From NCBI RefSeq assembly GCF_900142165.1, contig NZ_FQZY01000012.1, positions 1 through 64,000 on the forward strand: a stretch of 64,000 nt of DNA, written 5' to 3'. Below the pieces are notes generated by a model that saw only the letters and a program-made list of their open reading frames with translations, was not told where the DNA came from and did no database searches. Below are positions 35,148 to 45,309 of this stretch, piece after piece; position 1 is the stretch's first letter, and each line of letters opens with the position of its first letter. The DNA is from Hespellia stercorisuis DSM 15480 (GTDB lineage: Bacteria > Bacillota > Clostridia > Lachnospirales > Lachnospiraceae). Position numbers and translations under genes: made by a program.

Positions 35148-37748
35148 ATGAATATAAATAAATTTACACAAAAATCATTGCAGGCAGTACAGGACTGCGA
35201 GAAATACGCGATGGAATACGGCAATCAGGAGATCGAGCAGGAGCATCTGCTGTATGCACTGCTGCAGCAGGATGACAGCTTGATTCTGAAGCTGCTTGAG
35301 AAGATGAACATCCAAACGGATTATTTTGTGAACCGGGCAGAGCAGGCACTGGCGAAGCGCACGAAGGTGCAGGGCGGCCAGGCTTATGTGGGGCAGGACC
35401 TGAACAAGGTTCTGATCCATGCGGAGGACGAGGCAAAACAGATGGGGGACGAGTATGTCTCAGTAGAGCATCTGTTCCTTGCCATGATCAAGTACGCGAA
35501 CCGTGAGGTGAAGGCAGTCTTCAAAGAATTTGGGGTGAAGCGGGACACATTCCTGAAGGAACTCTCCACCGTGCGTGGCAATCAGCGGGTGACCTCAGAT
35601 AATCCGGAGGTGACTTATGATACATTGAATAAATACGGGCAGGATCTTGTGGAGAAGGCGAGAGATCAGAAGCTGGATCCCGTAATCGGTCGTGATGAGG
35701 AGATCCGCAACATTATCCGGATCCTTTCCAGAAAGACCAAGAACAATCCGGTGCTGATCGGTGAGCCGGGTGTCGGCAAGACGGCAGTCGTGGAAGGTCT
35801 CGCACAGCGTATTGTAAAAGGAGATGTGCCGGAGGGGCTGAAAGACAAAACCATCTTTTCTCTGGATATGGGTGCGCTGGTCGCCGGTGCAAAGTACCGC
35901 GGCGAGTTCGAGGAACGTTTGAAAGCGGTTCTGGAGGAAGTGAAAAACAGCGACGGAAGAATTCTCCTGTTTATCGATGAACTTCACCTGATCGTGGGCG
36001 CCGGAAAGACCGACGGCGCAATGGATGCGGGCAACATGCTGAAACCAATGCTTGCACGAGGCGAGCTTCACTGCATCGGTGCAACGACACTGGATGAATA
36101 TAGACAATACATTGAAAAGGACGCAGCGTTGGAACGTCGTTTCCAGCCGGTTATGGTCAATGAGCCGACCGTTGAGGATGCGATTTCTATCTTACGTGGA
36201 TTAAAAGAACGTTACGAGGTATTCCATGGCGTCAAAATTACAGACAGTGCCCTGGTTGCGGCAGCTGTGCTTTCCAATAGATATATCTCGGACCGTTTCC
36301 TTCCGGATAAGGCCATCGACCTGGTCGATGAAGCCTGTGCGCTGATCAAGACAGAGCTGGATTCCATGCCGACGGAGCTGGATGAACTGAACCGGAGGAT
36401 CATGCAGCTGGAGATTGAGGAGACTGCGCTGAAGAAAGAGGATGACCGCCTGAGTAAGGAACGTCTGGAGAGACTGCAGTCTGAGCTGGCGGAGCTCCGG
36501 GAAGAATTTTCCGGCAAAAAGGCACAGTGGGACAATGAAAAACACAGTGTGGAGCGCGTGCAGAAGATTCGCGAGGAGATTGAGCAGACCAATCGTGAGA
36601 TTGAGATGGCCAACCGCGAATATGATCTGAACAAGGCAGCAGAATTGCAATATGGGAAACTCCCGTCACTCCAGAAGCAGCTGGAGGATGAGGAGGAATT
36701 GGTGAAATCAAAGGATCTGTCCCTCGTACATGAGAGCGTTTCCGACGATGAAATCGCCAGAATTATCTCCCGCTGGACCGGCATTCCGGTTGCAAAGTTG
36801 AATGAGAGCGAGAGGAGCAAGACCCTGCATCTGGCGGAGGAGCTCCACAGACGTGTCATCGGGCAGGACGAGGGCGTCGAACTCGTGACAGAGGCTATCA
36901 TCCGCTCCAAGGCGGGGATCAAAGATCCGACGAAACCGATCGGTTCGTTCCTGTTCTTAGGACCTACCGGCGTCGGCAAGACGGAACTCGCCAAGGCGCT
37001 GGCGGAAAGCCTGTTTGACGATGAGAGCAACATGGTGCGTATCGACATGAGTGAGTACATGGAGAAATACTCCGTGTCCAGACTGATCGGAGCACCTCCG
37101 GGATATGTGGGGTACGATGAAGGCGGACAGCTGACAGAAGCAGTCAGAAGAAAACCGTATTCAGTCGTACTGTTTGATGAGGTTGAAAAAGCACATCCGG
37201 ATGTATTTAATGTATTGCTGCAGGTGCTGGATGACGGCCGTATCACAGATTCCCAGGGAAGAACCGTGGACTTTAAGAACACGATCCTGATCATGACCTC
37301 GAATATTGGCGCAAACTTTCTGCTGGAGGGTATCGAGGAGAACGGCACCATCGACGAGGAGAACCAGTCTATGGTGATGAATGAACTGCGGGCACATTTC
37401 AGACCGGAATTTTTGAACCGTCTGGATGAAATCATCATGTTCAAACCATTGACGAAAGACAATATTTATGCCATCATTGACTTATTGGTAAATGATATCA
37501 ACAAACGACTGGTTGAGAAGGAGATTTCCGTGGAACTCACCGGAGCGGCGAAGCGTCTGATCGTGGATGGCGGTTACGACCCGATGTACGGAGCGAGACC
37601 ACTCAAGCGATATCTCCAGAAGAATGTGGAGACACTGGCGGCGCGGCTGATCCTTGCGGGAGACGTGGCGAGTCAGGATGTAATCCTGATCGATGCAGTC
37701 GGAGAAAAACTAGAGGCAAGAGTCAAGGGTCAGTTGGCAAACTGTTAG
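35148..37748 (+). CDS. clpB: ClpB disaggregase
   Basis: The 866-residue AAA+ chaperone has the N-terminal Clp repeat domain, first ATPase ([18 protein letters not shown]), a coiled-coil middle domain (~400-525, rich in Glu/Arg heptads such as [14 protein letters not shown]) and second ATPase ([18 protein letters not shown]). It pulls proteins out of aggregates with DnaK. ATG 35148 follows GAAGGAGGAT; an earlier in-frame start would fall inside the promoter. Controlled by the CIRCE element above. The stop TAG is the first base triplet of an inverted repeat element. Confidence 0.96.
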   Translation: MNINKFTQKSLQAVQDCEKYAMEYGNQEIEQEHLLYALLQQDDSLILKLLEKMNIQTDYFVNRAEQALAKRTKVQGGQAYVGQDLNKVLIHAEDEAKQMGDEYVSVEHLFLAMIKYANREVKAVFKEFGVKRDTFLKELSTVRGNQRVTSDNPEVTYDTLNKYGQDLVEKARDQKLDPVIGRDEEIRNIIRILSRKTKNNPVLIGEPGVGKTAVVEGLAQRIVKGDVPEGLKDKTIFSLDMGALVAGAKYRGEFEERLKAVLEEVKNSDGRILLFIDELHLIVGAGKTDGAMDAGNMLKPMLARGELHCIGATTLDEYRQYIEKDAALERRFQPVMVNEPTVEDAISILRGLKERYEVFHGVKITDSALVAAAVLSNRYISDRFLPDKAIDLVDEACALIKTELDSMPTELDELNRRIMQLEIEETALKKEDDRLSKERLERLQSELAELREEFSGKKAQWDNEKHSVERVQKIREEIEQTNREIEMANREYDLNKAAELQYGKLPSLQKQLEDEEELVKSKDLSLVHESVSDDEIARIISRWTGIPVAKLNESERSKTLHLAEELHRRVIGQDEGVELVTEAIIRSKAGIKDPTKPIGSFLFLGPTGVGKTELAKALAESLFDDESNMVRIDMSEYMEKYSVSRLIGAPPGYVGYDEGGQLTEAVRRKPYSVVLFDEVEKAHPDVFNVLLQVLDDGRITDSQGRTVDFKNTILIMTSNIGANFLLEGIEENGTIDEENQSMVMNELRAHFRPEFLNRLDEIIMFKPLTKDNIYAIIDLLVNDINKRLVEKEISVELTGAAKRLIVDGGYDPMYGARPLKRYLQKNVETLAARLILAGDVASQDVILIDAVGEKLEARVKGQLANC

Positions 37749-37821
37749 TACATCGCAAACGAAATAGCTGCACAGAAATCTAGACAAGCTTAATGTGGTA
37801 GTTATTTAGGAAACGATGTAC
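37748..37821. repeat. Palindromic element left of dinB
   Basis: GTACATCG (37748-37755) and CGATGTAC (37814-37821) bound a 74-bp unit. Its parts 37749-37769 and 37773-37807 reappear inverted to the right of dinB at 39176-39196 (19/21 identical) and 39051-39085 (33/35 identical). It looks like an internally deleted copy of the right element. Confidence 0.8.
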
Positions 37822-37839
37822 CAGGGAAAAGGGTTAGTG

Positions 37840-39051
37840 ATGACACCGATTATCTTTCATATAGATGTAAATTCAGCGTACTTAAGCTGGACGGCAGCAG
37901 AGCAATTAAAGAACGGAGCAGAAGTTGATATTCGGACGATTCCCGCCATCATCGGCGGGGATCAGAAGTCCCGCCACGGCATTGTACTGGCGAAATCAAT
38001 TCCTGCCAAAAGATTCGGCATTCGCACGGGGGAACCTGTCGCGAATGCCTTATTTAAGTGTTCGAATTTGCTGCTGGTGCCACCGGATCATCATCTGTAC
38101 CATGAGCGGAGCAGAGAACTGATGGCTTATCTGCAGGAATTTACACCGGATATTGAACAGGTCAGTGTGGATGAGTGTTATATGGATTTTACCGGAATTG
38201 CACATCGCTTTCCGTCCCCAGTGGACGGGGCACTGCAGATCAAGGATGGGGTGAGGGAACGGTTTGGATTTACTGTGAATATCGGAATCTCTTCTGTAAA
38301 GCTCCTGGCGAAGATGGCGTCCGATTTTGAAAAACCGGATAAGGTGCACACGCTGTTTCCTGAGGAAATCAAGGAAAAGATGTGGCCGCTTCCCATGTCG
38401 GAGCTGTTCATGGCAGGGCGTTCCAGCGTGGAGACCTTAAAAAAGCTGGAGATCAACACCATCGGAGACCTGGCGAAGGCAGATCCCCGGATCGTGGAGC
38501 TGCATCTGAAAAGCCACGGGAGGATGCTGTGGGAGTTTGCCAACGGGATCGACCGGTCAAAGGTACAGGTGGACTCGGGTGAGGCGAAGGGAATTGGCAA
38601 TTCCACCACACTGCGTGAGGACGTGACGGAGAGAGCGGGAGCCTGCGAGGTTCTGGGACGGCTTGCGGAGAGTGTGGGCAGAAGACTGCGTGCGGCAGGA
38701 CAGAAGGCGAACATGGTCAGCGTGGAGGTGAAGTATCATACATTTCAGGGGGTGTCCCACCAGAGACAGCTGAAAAAAGCATCCAATGCGGATGCAGTTC
38801 TTTATCGGGAGGCCTGTGGTCTGTTCGATGAGCTGTGGGATGGGGAACCGATCCGGCTGCTGGGAATCCGCACCTCGAAGCTGGAGGAGGCAGATGCACC
38901 GGAGCAGCTGAGCCTGTTTGATCTGGTGGAGGAGAAGCCGCTGGATGAGCGGCAGAAAAAGATGAGTCTCGCCATGGACGAGCTGCGGGAGCGGTTCGGG
39001 GAGAGTGCGCTGAGGCGCGGGGTGCCTTCTTCGGAAAAGCATATCGACTGA
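37840..39051 (+). CDS. dinB: DNA polymerase IV (Y family)
   Basis: The ~403-residue translesion polymerase starts IIFHIDVNSAYLSWTAAEQL, with the first catalytic Asp, and has VSVDECYMDFTG with the Asp-Glu pair. A helix-hairpin-helix region (TIGDLAKADPRIVELHLKSHGRMLW) and the little-finger domain follow. QLSLFDL near the C-terminus fits a beta-clamp-binding motif. ATG 37840 follows AAAGGG; an in-frame ATG at 37816 falls within the inverted repeat. The gene is bracketed by inverted repeats. Confidence 0.93.
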   Translation: MTPIIFHIDVNSAYLSWTAAEQLKNGAEVDIRTIPAIIGGDQKSRHGIVLAKSIPAKRFGIRTGEPVANALFKCSNLLLVPPDHHLYHERSRELMAYLQEFTPDIEQVSVDECYMDFTGIAHRFPSPVDGALQIKDGVRERFGFTVNIGISSVKLLAKMASDFEKPDKVHTLFPEEIKEKMWPLPMSELFMAGRSSVETLKKLEINTIGDLAKADPRIVELHLKSHGRMLWEFANGIDRSKVQVDSGEAKGIGNSTTLREDVTERAGACEVLGRLAESVGRRLRAAGQKANMVSVEVKYHTFQGVSHQRQLKKASNADAVLYREACGLFDELWDGEPIRLLGIRTSKLEEADAPEQLSLFDLVEEKPLDERQKKMSLAMDELRERFGESALRRGVPSSEKHID

Positions 39052-39196
39052 AATAACTACCATATTAAGCTTGTCTATATTTCTGATAGCACCAGTCAAA
39101 AAGCCTCCGCGTAGCCCGCTGCGCCTGCGCTTTTTTGGCTGTCACTCTCGAAAATCTATCCTGCGCTTTCTGGGGAGTTATTTCGTTTACGATGTA
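39051..39196. repeat. Element right of dinB (inverted relative to the left copy)
   Basis: The 146-bp unit begins at the dinB stop and ends beside the vanZ stop. Its outer arms pair with the element at 37748. The central 90 bp contains an AAAAAGC ... GCTTTTTT hairpin (39101-39137) that could terminate transcription from both sides. On the minus strand the unit is open and reads as a basic tail (VTAKKAQAQRATRRLF). Confidence 0.75.
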
Positions 39197-39200
39197 TGTA

Positions 39201-39812
39201 TTAGTAAATATGGCGTTTTCCCTCTTTTTCAAGGGTAGACAGATGGCGTCTGCCGCGATGCTGTGCGGTACGCCGTTCTTCTCTGGCTCTCCGTCTTCGT
39301 ACCCGTTCATTGTGGCGGGCGATCATCCGCGCCGGAGCCAGAAGCGTCCAGCAGACGATGCGCACGACATAGATACCGGTGAAGATACCGATGCTGTCGA
39401 TGCAGACGTCGCGGATGCTGGGGCCGCGGCCGTCCACAAAGGACTGGTGGTACTCGTCTCCGCAGGCGAAGCCGACACAGATGAAACCGGCCAGAAGCAG
39501 GAGCCAGATTCCGCGGACTCCATATACATACAGCGGAAAAGACACAGCGATGGCGAGCAGAAAATACTCGGTCATATGTGCGGCTTTTCGCACGTAATAT
39601 TCAATGTTTGTTGCAACTTCTTCTATTTCCCAGTCTTCATATCCTTTGTCCAGGACCTGATTTCCAATCTGAACGATCTGAACACTGATTTCATAACTTA
39701 AATTGCCGGAGTCTGTACCTGATTGGGCAGAAAAGCTGTAGATGGCATACATCATGATGAGTGCAGGAAGAAAGGAAAGCGGCTTGAGAAAAAACAAAAT
39801 AACTCGATTCAT
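39201..39812 (-). CDS. VanZ-family membrane protein
   Basis: The ~203-residue protein has four hydrophobic helices and the VanZ motif set: YVRKAAHMTEYFLLAIAVS, then CGDEYHQSFVDGRGPSIRDV and CIDSIG. VanZ-like proteins are of unclear function; some raise glycopeptide resistance. The tail is very basic (RHNERVRRRRAREERR). I chose ATG 39812 because GAGGAG lies upstream; ATGs further up give only a few more residues. Unrelated to its neighbours. Confidence 0.85.
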   Translation of the reverse strand: MNRVILFFLKPLSFLPALIMMYAIYSFSAQSGTDSGNLSYEISVQIVQIGNQVLDKGYEDWEIEEVATNIEYYVRKAAHMTEYFLLAIAVSFPLYVYGVRGIWLLLLAGFICVGFACGDEYHQSFVDGRGPSIRDVCIDSIGIFTGIYVVRIVCWTLLAPARMIARHNERVRRRRAREERRTAQHRGRRHLSTLEKEGKRHIY

Positions 39813-39945
39813 AAATTTAATACTCCTCATATACATTGAGCAGGTTGACATACAACATTGTGCGAATATAACATTTTTATGAAAAAAAGTAAAGTTTTTT
39901 GCGGGAAGTTCATAAAGATTTCATATCCGGGATGTCCAGATTATT

Positions 39946-39974
39946 TTGCAAGAAGTACGCAAATGTGATATTCT
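39946..39974 (+). promoter_or_regulatory. Promoter of murE
   Basis: TTGCAA (39946-39951) and TATTCT (39969-39974) are separated by 17 nt, about 80 nt before the murE ATG. Confidence 0.55.
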
Positions 39975-39992
39975 AGAAAGGTGTCAGGAAGA

Positions 39993-40016
39993 GGCCCGCT
40001 GCAGGCGGGAGTAAGC
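39993..40016 (+). repeat. GC-rich leader hairpin, copy 1 (partner 43820-43843)
   Basis: A 24-nt string starting GGCCCGCTGCAGGCGGGA forms a CCCGC/GCGGG hairpin and ends 40 nt before the murE start. It recurs with two differences before def. There is no U tract, so it is not a terminator. Confidence 0.7.
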
Positions 40017-40056
40017 TTAGTGTTTGATGACAGGCAGAGAATGGAGGAGAGTTACG

Positions 40057-41520
40057 ATGAAATTAAATCAATTGTTAGAACGCATAGATTATAAGGTAGA
40101 ACAGGGGAGCGACGAGATAGAGATTACAACACTGATCAACGATTCCCGCAGAGTGGAAGAGGGTTCTGTGTTCGTGTGCATCAGCGGTGCTGTCGTGGAT
40201 GGACATAAATTCGTGAATGAGGTGGTAGAGAAGGGTGCGAAGGCACTGATCGTCGAGCAGGATGTGGCGGAACCTGAGGGTGTGACTGTCATTCGGGTGG
40301 AGGACACCAGATATGCACTGGCGCTGACCTCTGCGGCATACTTTGGATATCCGGCGGAAAAGCTGAAGGTGATCGGGATCACCGGAACGAAGGGAAAGAC
40401 CACGACCACCTACATGATCAAATCCATTTTGGAGGATGTAGGCCACAAGGTAGGACTGATCGGGACCATCGAGGCCATTATCGGAGACGAAAAAATTCCG
40501 GCGGCCAACACCACACCGGAGTCCTACACGATCCATCAGTATTTTGCAAGGATGGTCGATGCGGGCTGTGACAGCGTGGTAATGGAGGTATCCTCCCAGG
40601 GACTGATGCTGCACAGAACGGCAGGGATTCCATTTGAGATCGGAATCTTCACCAATCTGGGACATGATCACATCGGGCCGAATGAGCACGCAGATTTTGA
40701 GGACTACAAGCGCTGCAAGGGAATGCTGTTCAAGCAGTGTAAGCTGGGGATCGCCAATGTGGACGATCCGTATTATGCAGACGTATTCCGTGATGCAGTC
40801 TGCAGAGTGGAGACCTTCGGGTTTGACGAGAAAGCCGATCTGCGCGCGACGAATACGCATCTGGTCTCAAGACCGGGATACCTGGGAGTGGCATATCACG
40901 TGTCGGGACTGATGGATTTCGATGTGGAGATTGATGTGCCGGGAACCTTCAGTGTCTACAATTCGCTGACGGCGATCGCTGTCTGCCATGAATTTGAAGT
41001 GCCGGTGGAGAATATCCAGAAAGCGCTGAAGGTGGCGAAGGTGAAGGGACGCATCGAGATGGTTAAGGTGTCCGACGAGTTCACACTGATGATTGATTAC
41101 GCACACAACGCCATGAGTCTGGAGAGTCTTCTGACCACGTTGAAGGAGTACAAACCGGCGCGTCTGGTCTGCCTGTTCGGATGTGGCGGAAACCGTTCAA
41201 AGGATCGCCGTTACGAGATGGGAGAGGTTTCCGGAAGACTGGCGGATCTCACCATTATCACATCGGACAATCCGAGAAATGAAGAACCACAGGCAATCAT
41301 CGACGATATCAAGACTGGAATCAGCAGAACGGATGGCAGCTATGTGGAAATCTGTGACCGCAAGGAGGCAATCCGATATGCCATCGAGCACGGGCAGACC
41401 GGAGATGTTATCGTTCTCGCAGGAAAGGGACATGAGGACTATCAGGAAATCTGCGGTGTCAAGCATCATATGGATGAGAGGGAGCTGATTGCAGAAGTTC
41501 TGAAAGAATGGAAACACTAA
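40057..41520 (+). CDS. murE: UDP-N-acetylmuramoyl-tripeptide synthetase, probable meso-DAP ligase
   Basis: The 487-residue ligase adds the third residue to the peptidoglycan precursor. The ATP loop GITGTKGKTTTTYMIKSIL, VMEVSSQGL and the C-terminal DNPRNEEP are present. The DNPR form is typical of enzymes that use meso-diaminopimelate rather than lysine, so the cell wall is predicted to be DAP type. ATG 40057 follows ATGGAGGAG. It opens a long plus-strand housekeeping block. Confidence 0.94.
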   Translation: MKLNQLLERIDYKVEQGSDEIEITTLINDSRRVEEGSVFVCISGAVVDGHKFVNEVVEKGAKALIVEQDVAEPEGVTVIRVEDTRYALALTSAAYFGYPAEKLKVIGITGTKGKTTTTYMIKSILEDVGHKVGLIGTIEAIIGDEKIPAANTTPESYTIHQYFARMVDAGCDSVVMEVSSQGLMLHRTAGIPFEIGIFTNLGHDHIGPNEHADFEDYKRCKGMLFKQCKLGIANVDDPYYADVFRDAVCRVETFGFDEKADLRATNTHLVSRPGYLGVAYHVSGLMDFDVEIDVPGTFSVYNSLTAIAVCHEFEVPVENIQKALKVAKVKGRIEMVKVSDEFTLMIDYAHNAMSLESLLTTLKEYKPARLVCLFGCGGNRSKDRRYEMGEVSGRLADLTIITSDNPRNEEPQAIIDDIKTGISRTDGSYVEICDRKEAIRYAIEHGQTGDVIVLAGKGHEDYQEICGVKHHMDERELIAEVLKEWKH

Positions 41521-41538
41521 GAAATAAGAGGAATATGC

Positions 41539-43767
41539 ATGTACGCAAATATCATTATCGATATTACCCATGAAAAACTTGATAAAATATTCCAATACAG
41601 CATCCCCTCGGATTTAGAGGGGATGCTTAAAGTTGGTACCGAGGTTGTGGTGCCATTTGGACGTGCAAACAGGGAGACGAAGGGGTATCTGGTCGGATTT
41701 GCGGAAACCTGCGATTATGATCCGGCGAAGGTGAAGCAGGTGCTTCGCGTGGCGGAGAAAAGTGTTGCGATCGAGGCGAAGCTGGTCGCTCTGGCGGTGT
41801 GGATGAAGGATCACTATGGCGGAACCATGATTCAGGCGCTCAAGACGGTACTTCCCATCAAAAAAGAAGAGAACGTCAGAGTCCGGCGGAGGGTGTGCCT
41901 TTTGCTGGATGAAAAACAGGGAAAAGAAAAGCTGGATTTTTATCTGGAGAAGAACCAGAGGGCGCGGGCAAGACTTCTCGCTGCGCTGCTGGACACGCCG
42001 GTCCTGGATTATGAACTGGTCACAAAAAAACTGAGCATCACACGCTCTGTGATCCGTGCATTGGAGGAACAGGGGGTGCTGGCACTGGAGTCGGAGCAGG
42101 TTTACCGCAATCCGATCAAGAACCGGACAAAGGAGGCACGGACGCTGATTCACACGGAGGAACAGCGCCGGGCCATTGATTGCTTCTGGGCAGACTACAG
42201 CCGGGGAATCCGAAGGACCTATCTGATTCATGGCGTGACGGGGAGTGGAAAGACAGAGGTTTATATTGAACTCATTGACCGTGTGATCCGGGAGGGGCGC
42301 CAGGCTATCGTGCTGATTCCGGAGATCGCGCTGACTTATCAGACTGTGATGCGGTTTTACAAGTGCTTCGGGGACCGGGTATCCATCATGAATTCCCGGT
42401 TGTCCCAGGGGGAGCGGTATGACCAGATGATGCGGGCCAAGAACGGGGACATCGATGTGATGATCGGTCCCCGCTCTGCGCTGTTTACACCATTTCCGAA
42501 GCTGGGGCTGATTGTGATCGACGAGGAGCACGAGACGACCTATAAGAGCGAGCAGGTGCCGCGCTACCATGCCAGAGAAGTCGCGGTGGCGCGGGGAGAG
42601 ATGGAGGATGCCAGTGTGATACTGGGATCGGCCACGCCCTCCCTGGAGGCGACTTACCGTGTCAGCACTGGGGAATATGTCCGGCTGGAACTGCAGAACC
42701 GTGCGACCAGCCAGGAACTTCCGCAGGTCTATGTGGTGGATCTGCGGGAGGAGTTAAAGAACGGGAACCGATCGATCATCAGTAACCGTCTGCATGAGCT
42801 GATTGAGGATCGTCTGCAGAAGAAAGAGCAGACCATGCTTTTTATCAATCGCAGGGGCTGGGCAGGATTCGTGTCCTGCAGAGAGTGCGGTTATGTGGTG
42901 AAGTGTCCGCATTGTGATGTGTCGCTCTCCACCCACCGGGGGGGAAGGATGGTGTGTCACTACTGTGGATATGAACAGCCGCGTCTGACAACGTGCCCGG
43001 AATGCGGATCCGGACATATCGGCGAGTTCCGGGCAGGAACGCAGCAGATTGAGACGTTCCTGCAGAAAGAATTTCCGGATGCGCGCATTCTGCGCATGGA
43101 TATGGACACAACGAAGGACAAGGACGGTCACGAGCGGATTTTATCTGCCTTTGCCAATGAGGAGGCGGATATTCTGGTGGGAACACAGATGATCGTCAAG
43201 GGGCATGATTTTCCGAATGTGACGCTGGTCGGTGCACTTGCGGCGGACATGTCGCTCTACGCGGACGACTACCGCGCAGGGGAGCGGACATTTCAGCTGC
43301 TGACCCAGGCAGTGGGGCGTGCAGGCCGGGGCAAAAAAAAGGGCGAGGCAGTCATCCAGACCTACAGCCCGGAGCACTACAGCATCGTGACGGCCGCAAG
43401 CCAGGATTACGAGGCATTTTACCGTGAGGAGATTGCCTACCGTGATCTTATGGGGTATCCGCCGGTGGAAAATCTGCTTGCAGTTCTGGTGAGCTGCGAA
43501 CATGAGGAGTTGTTGGATAAGGCCAGTCATTATCTGCGGGAATACGCGCTGCGTGTCGGACGGAGTGAACGGCTTACGATCATCGGTCCGGCAAGTCCCG
43601 GCGTAGGGAAAATAAATGACGTCTACCGCAAGGTTATTTATCTAAAAGAAGAAAAATATGATACACTAATAGAGATGAAAAATAAGCTGGAGCAATATAT
43701 AGAAGTAAACTCCGGGTTTAATAAGGTCAGGGTACAGTTTGACTTTAATCCGATGAACATTTTCTGA
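41539..43767 (+). CDS. priA: Primosomal replication restart helicase N'
   Basis: The 742-residue superfamily-2 helicase has the N-terminal PriA DNA-binding domain, Walker A (HGVTGSGKTEVYIELI), Walker B (IVIDEEHETTYK) and zinc-binding Cys pairs (CRECGYVVKCPHC, CHYCGYE, CPECGSG). It reloads the replisome at stalled forks. It lies 18 nt after murE and is followed by def-fmt, a common Firmicutes order. Confidence 0.95.
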   Translation: MYANIIIDITHEKLDKIFQYSIPSDLEGMLKVGTEVVVPFGRANRETKGYLVGFAETCDYDPAKVKQVLRVAEKSVAIEAKLVALAVWMKDHYGGTMIQALKTVLPIKKEENVRVRRRVCLLLDEKQGKEKLDFYLEKNQRARARLLAALLDTPVLDYELVTKKLSITRSVIRALEEQGVLALESEQVYRNPIKNRTKEARTLIHTEEQRRAIDCFWADYSRGIRRTYLIHGVTGSGKTEVYIELIDRVIREGRQAIVLIPEIALTYQTVMRFYKCFGDRVSIMNSRLSQGERYDQMMRAKNGDIDVMIGPRSALFTPFPKLGLIVIDEEHETTYKSEQVPRYHAREVAVARGEMEDASVILGSATPSLEATYRVSTGEYVRLELQNRATSQELPQVYVVDLREELKNGNRSIISNRLHELIEDRLQKKEQTMLFINRRGWAGFVSCRECGYVVKCPHCDVSLSTHRGGRMVCHYCGYEQPRLTTCPECGSGHIGEFRAGTQQIETFLQKEFPDARILRMDMDTTKDKDGHERILSAFANEEADILVGTQMIVKGHDFPNVTLVGALAADMSLYADDYRAGERTFQLLTQAVGRAGRGKKKGEAVIQTYSPEHYSIVTAASQDYEAFYREEIAYRDLMGYPPVENLLAVLVSCEHEELLDKASHYLREYALRVGRSERLTIIGPASPGVGKINDVYRKVIYLKEEKYDTLIEMKNKLEQYIEVNSGFNKVRVQFDFNPMNIF

Positions 43768-43819
43768 CGGTTTTTACCGTCTGCGAGATGGGATTTTATG
43801 ATGATTTGTACGAAGGATG

Positions 43820-43843
43820 GGCCCGCCGCAGGCGGGAGGAAGC
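43820..43843 (+). repeat. GC-rich leader hairpin, copy 2
   Basis: The 24 nt from GGCCCGCCGCAGGCGGGA differ from 39993-40016 at two positions and end 35 nt before the def start. Position and sequence conservation ahead of two unrelated genes suggest an RNA leader element or a small mobile repeat. Confidence 0.7.
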
Positions 43844-43878
43844 AAACGCGGGATCTAAAACATAAAAGGAGAAAAATT

Positions 43879-44370
43879 ATGGCAATCAGAGAAATACGCG
43901 AAATCGGAGATGAGATTCTTACAAAACAATGCAAAGTGGTGCCGAAGATGACACTGCGCACGAAGGTTCTGATCGAGGACATGCTGGATACGATGTACAA
44001 TGAGATGGGGGTTGGGCTGGCTGCACCGCAGGTGGGCGTCCTTAAACAGATCGTGGTGATCGATGTTGGCGGAGGTCCGATTGTGCTGATCAATCCGGTC
44101 ATCACGGAGGAGGACGGAGAACAGACCGGAGACGAGGGATGCCTGAGCGTTCCGGGAAAAGCGGGACTGGTCACCAGGCCGAATCATGTGAAAGTAAAAG
44201 CACTTAATGAAAATATGGAGGAAATCGAGCTGGAGGGAGAAGGACTTCTCGCCAGAGCGTTCTGTCATGAGATTGACCACCTCTCCGGAAAGCTGTATGT
44301 GGATCTGGTGGAGGGCGAACTCCATGAAGTGAAGTATGACGAAGACGAGGAAGAGGAGGAAGTGGAATAG
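43879..44370 (+). CDS. def: Peptide deformylase
   Basis: The 163-residue metalloenzyme removes the formyl group from new proteins. All three motifs are present: GVGLAAPQVG, EGCLSVPG with the Cys ligand, and CHEIDHLSG with the two His and catalytic Glu. The C-terminus is acidic (DEDEEEEEVE). ATG 43879 follows AAAGGAG. It abuts fmt with no gap. Confidence 0.96.
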   Translation: MAIREIREIGDEILTKQCKVVPKMTLRTKVLIEDMLDTMYNEMGVGLAAPQVGVLKQIVVIDVGGGPIVLINPVITEEDGEQTGDEGCLSVPGKAGLVTRPNHVKVKALNENMEEIELEGEGLLARAFCHEIDHLSGKLYVDLVEGELHEVKYDEDEEEEEVE

Positions 44371-45309
44371 ATGAGAATCATATTTATGGGAACCCCTGAT
44401 TTTTCGGTGGGGACGCTGGAAGCGCTGATTGCAGCAGGGCATGACGTGTGTCTGGCAGTTACACAGCCGGATAAACCGAAGGGACGTGGAAGGGAAATGC
44501 AGTTTCCACCGGTGAAAGAGGCGGCACTGACGCATGACATTCCGGTGTTTCAGCCAAAGCGCATCCGTGAGCCGGAGTGCGTGGAGGTTCTGAAAGAATA
44601 TCAGGCAGATATCATGGTAGTCATCGCATTTGGACAGATTCTTCCAAAAGAGATTCTTGAGATGACACCTTTTGGATGCGTGAATGTTCACGCATCACTT
44701 CTGCCGAAGTACCGCGGGGCGGCACCGATCCAGTGGGCGATCATCAACGGTGAGACCGAAACCGGAGTGACCACCATGCAGATGGATGAAGGGCTGGACA
44801 CCGGGGATATGATTCTGAAGACGGTGGTGGAGATCACGCCGGAGGATACCGGCGAGAGTCTGCATGACAAGCTGGCCCGGGCCGGTGCCACACTCTGTGT
44901 CAGAACGCTGGAGGAGATTGAAAATCATACAGCCGTGTTCACACCACAGGGGGAGACGACTACAGAATATGCGCGTATGCTCACAAAAGATATGGGCAGC
45001 ATTGACTGGACGAGGCCTGCCGCAGAGACGGCACGCCTTGTGCGCGGTCTCAATTCCTGGCCCAGCGCGTATACTGTGTGGAATGAAAAGACAATGAAAA
45101 TCTGGTGCGCCGAGGCTGTTCAGGGTGAGAGCGGAGAAGCACCGGGCACAATTGTGGAAGTGCGCAGGCAGGAGTTTGCGGTTCAGACGGGTGCCGGGCA
45201 GCTGCTCGTCCGTGAGGTGCAGATCCCGGGAAAAAAGAGAATGGATGCAGGAGCGTTCCTGCGGGGATATCATATCGAACCGGGTGCTGTACTGAAGCAT
45301 ACCAGCTAG
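44371..45309 (+). CDS. fmt: Methionyl-tRNA formyltransferase
   Basis: The 312-residue enzyme formylates initiator Met-tRNA. IIFMGTPDFSVGTLEALIAA, the catalytic loop HASLLPKYRGAAPIQWAI and DEGLDTGDMIL are standard. It follows def directly. Its TAG stop is the first triplet of a palindromic element (45307-45360). Confidence 0.96.
   Translation: MRIIFMGTPDFSVGTLEALIAAGHDVCLAVTQPDKPKGRGREMQFPPVKEAALTHDIPVFQPKRIREPECVEVLKEYQADIMVVIAFGQILPKEILEMTPFGCVNVHASLLPKYRGAAPIQWAIINGETETGVTTMQMDEGLDTGDMILKTVVEITPEDTGESLHDKLARAGATLCVRTLEEIENHTAVFTPQGETTTEYARMLTKDMGSIDWTRPAAETARLVRGLNSWPSAYTVWNEKTMKIWCAEAVQGESGEAPGTIVEVRRQEFAVQTGAGQLLVREVQIPGKKRMDAGAFLRGYHIEPGAVLKHTS

Noticed and set aside
36212-37462. Long open frame (416 codons) on the minus strand across clpB
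   Set aside because: Ser-rich antisense shadow of a well-supported ClpB gene; no ribosome site or domain.
37748-37821. Terminator for clpB
   Set aside because: 8-bp arms around a 58-nt centre and no T tract; better explained as a repeat element.
39135-39701. Plus-strand open frame opposite vanZ
   Set aside because: Antisense of the VanZ gene, whose motifs are clear; the plus product is low-complexity and starts inside the repeat element.
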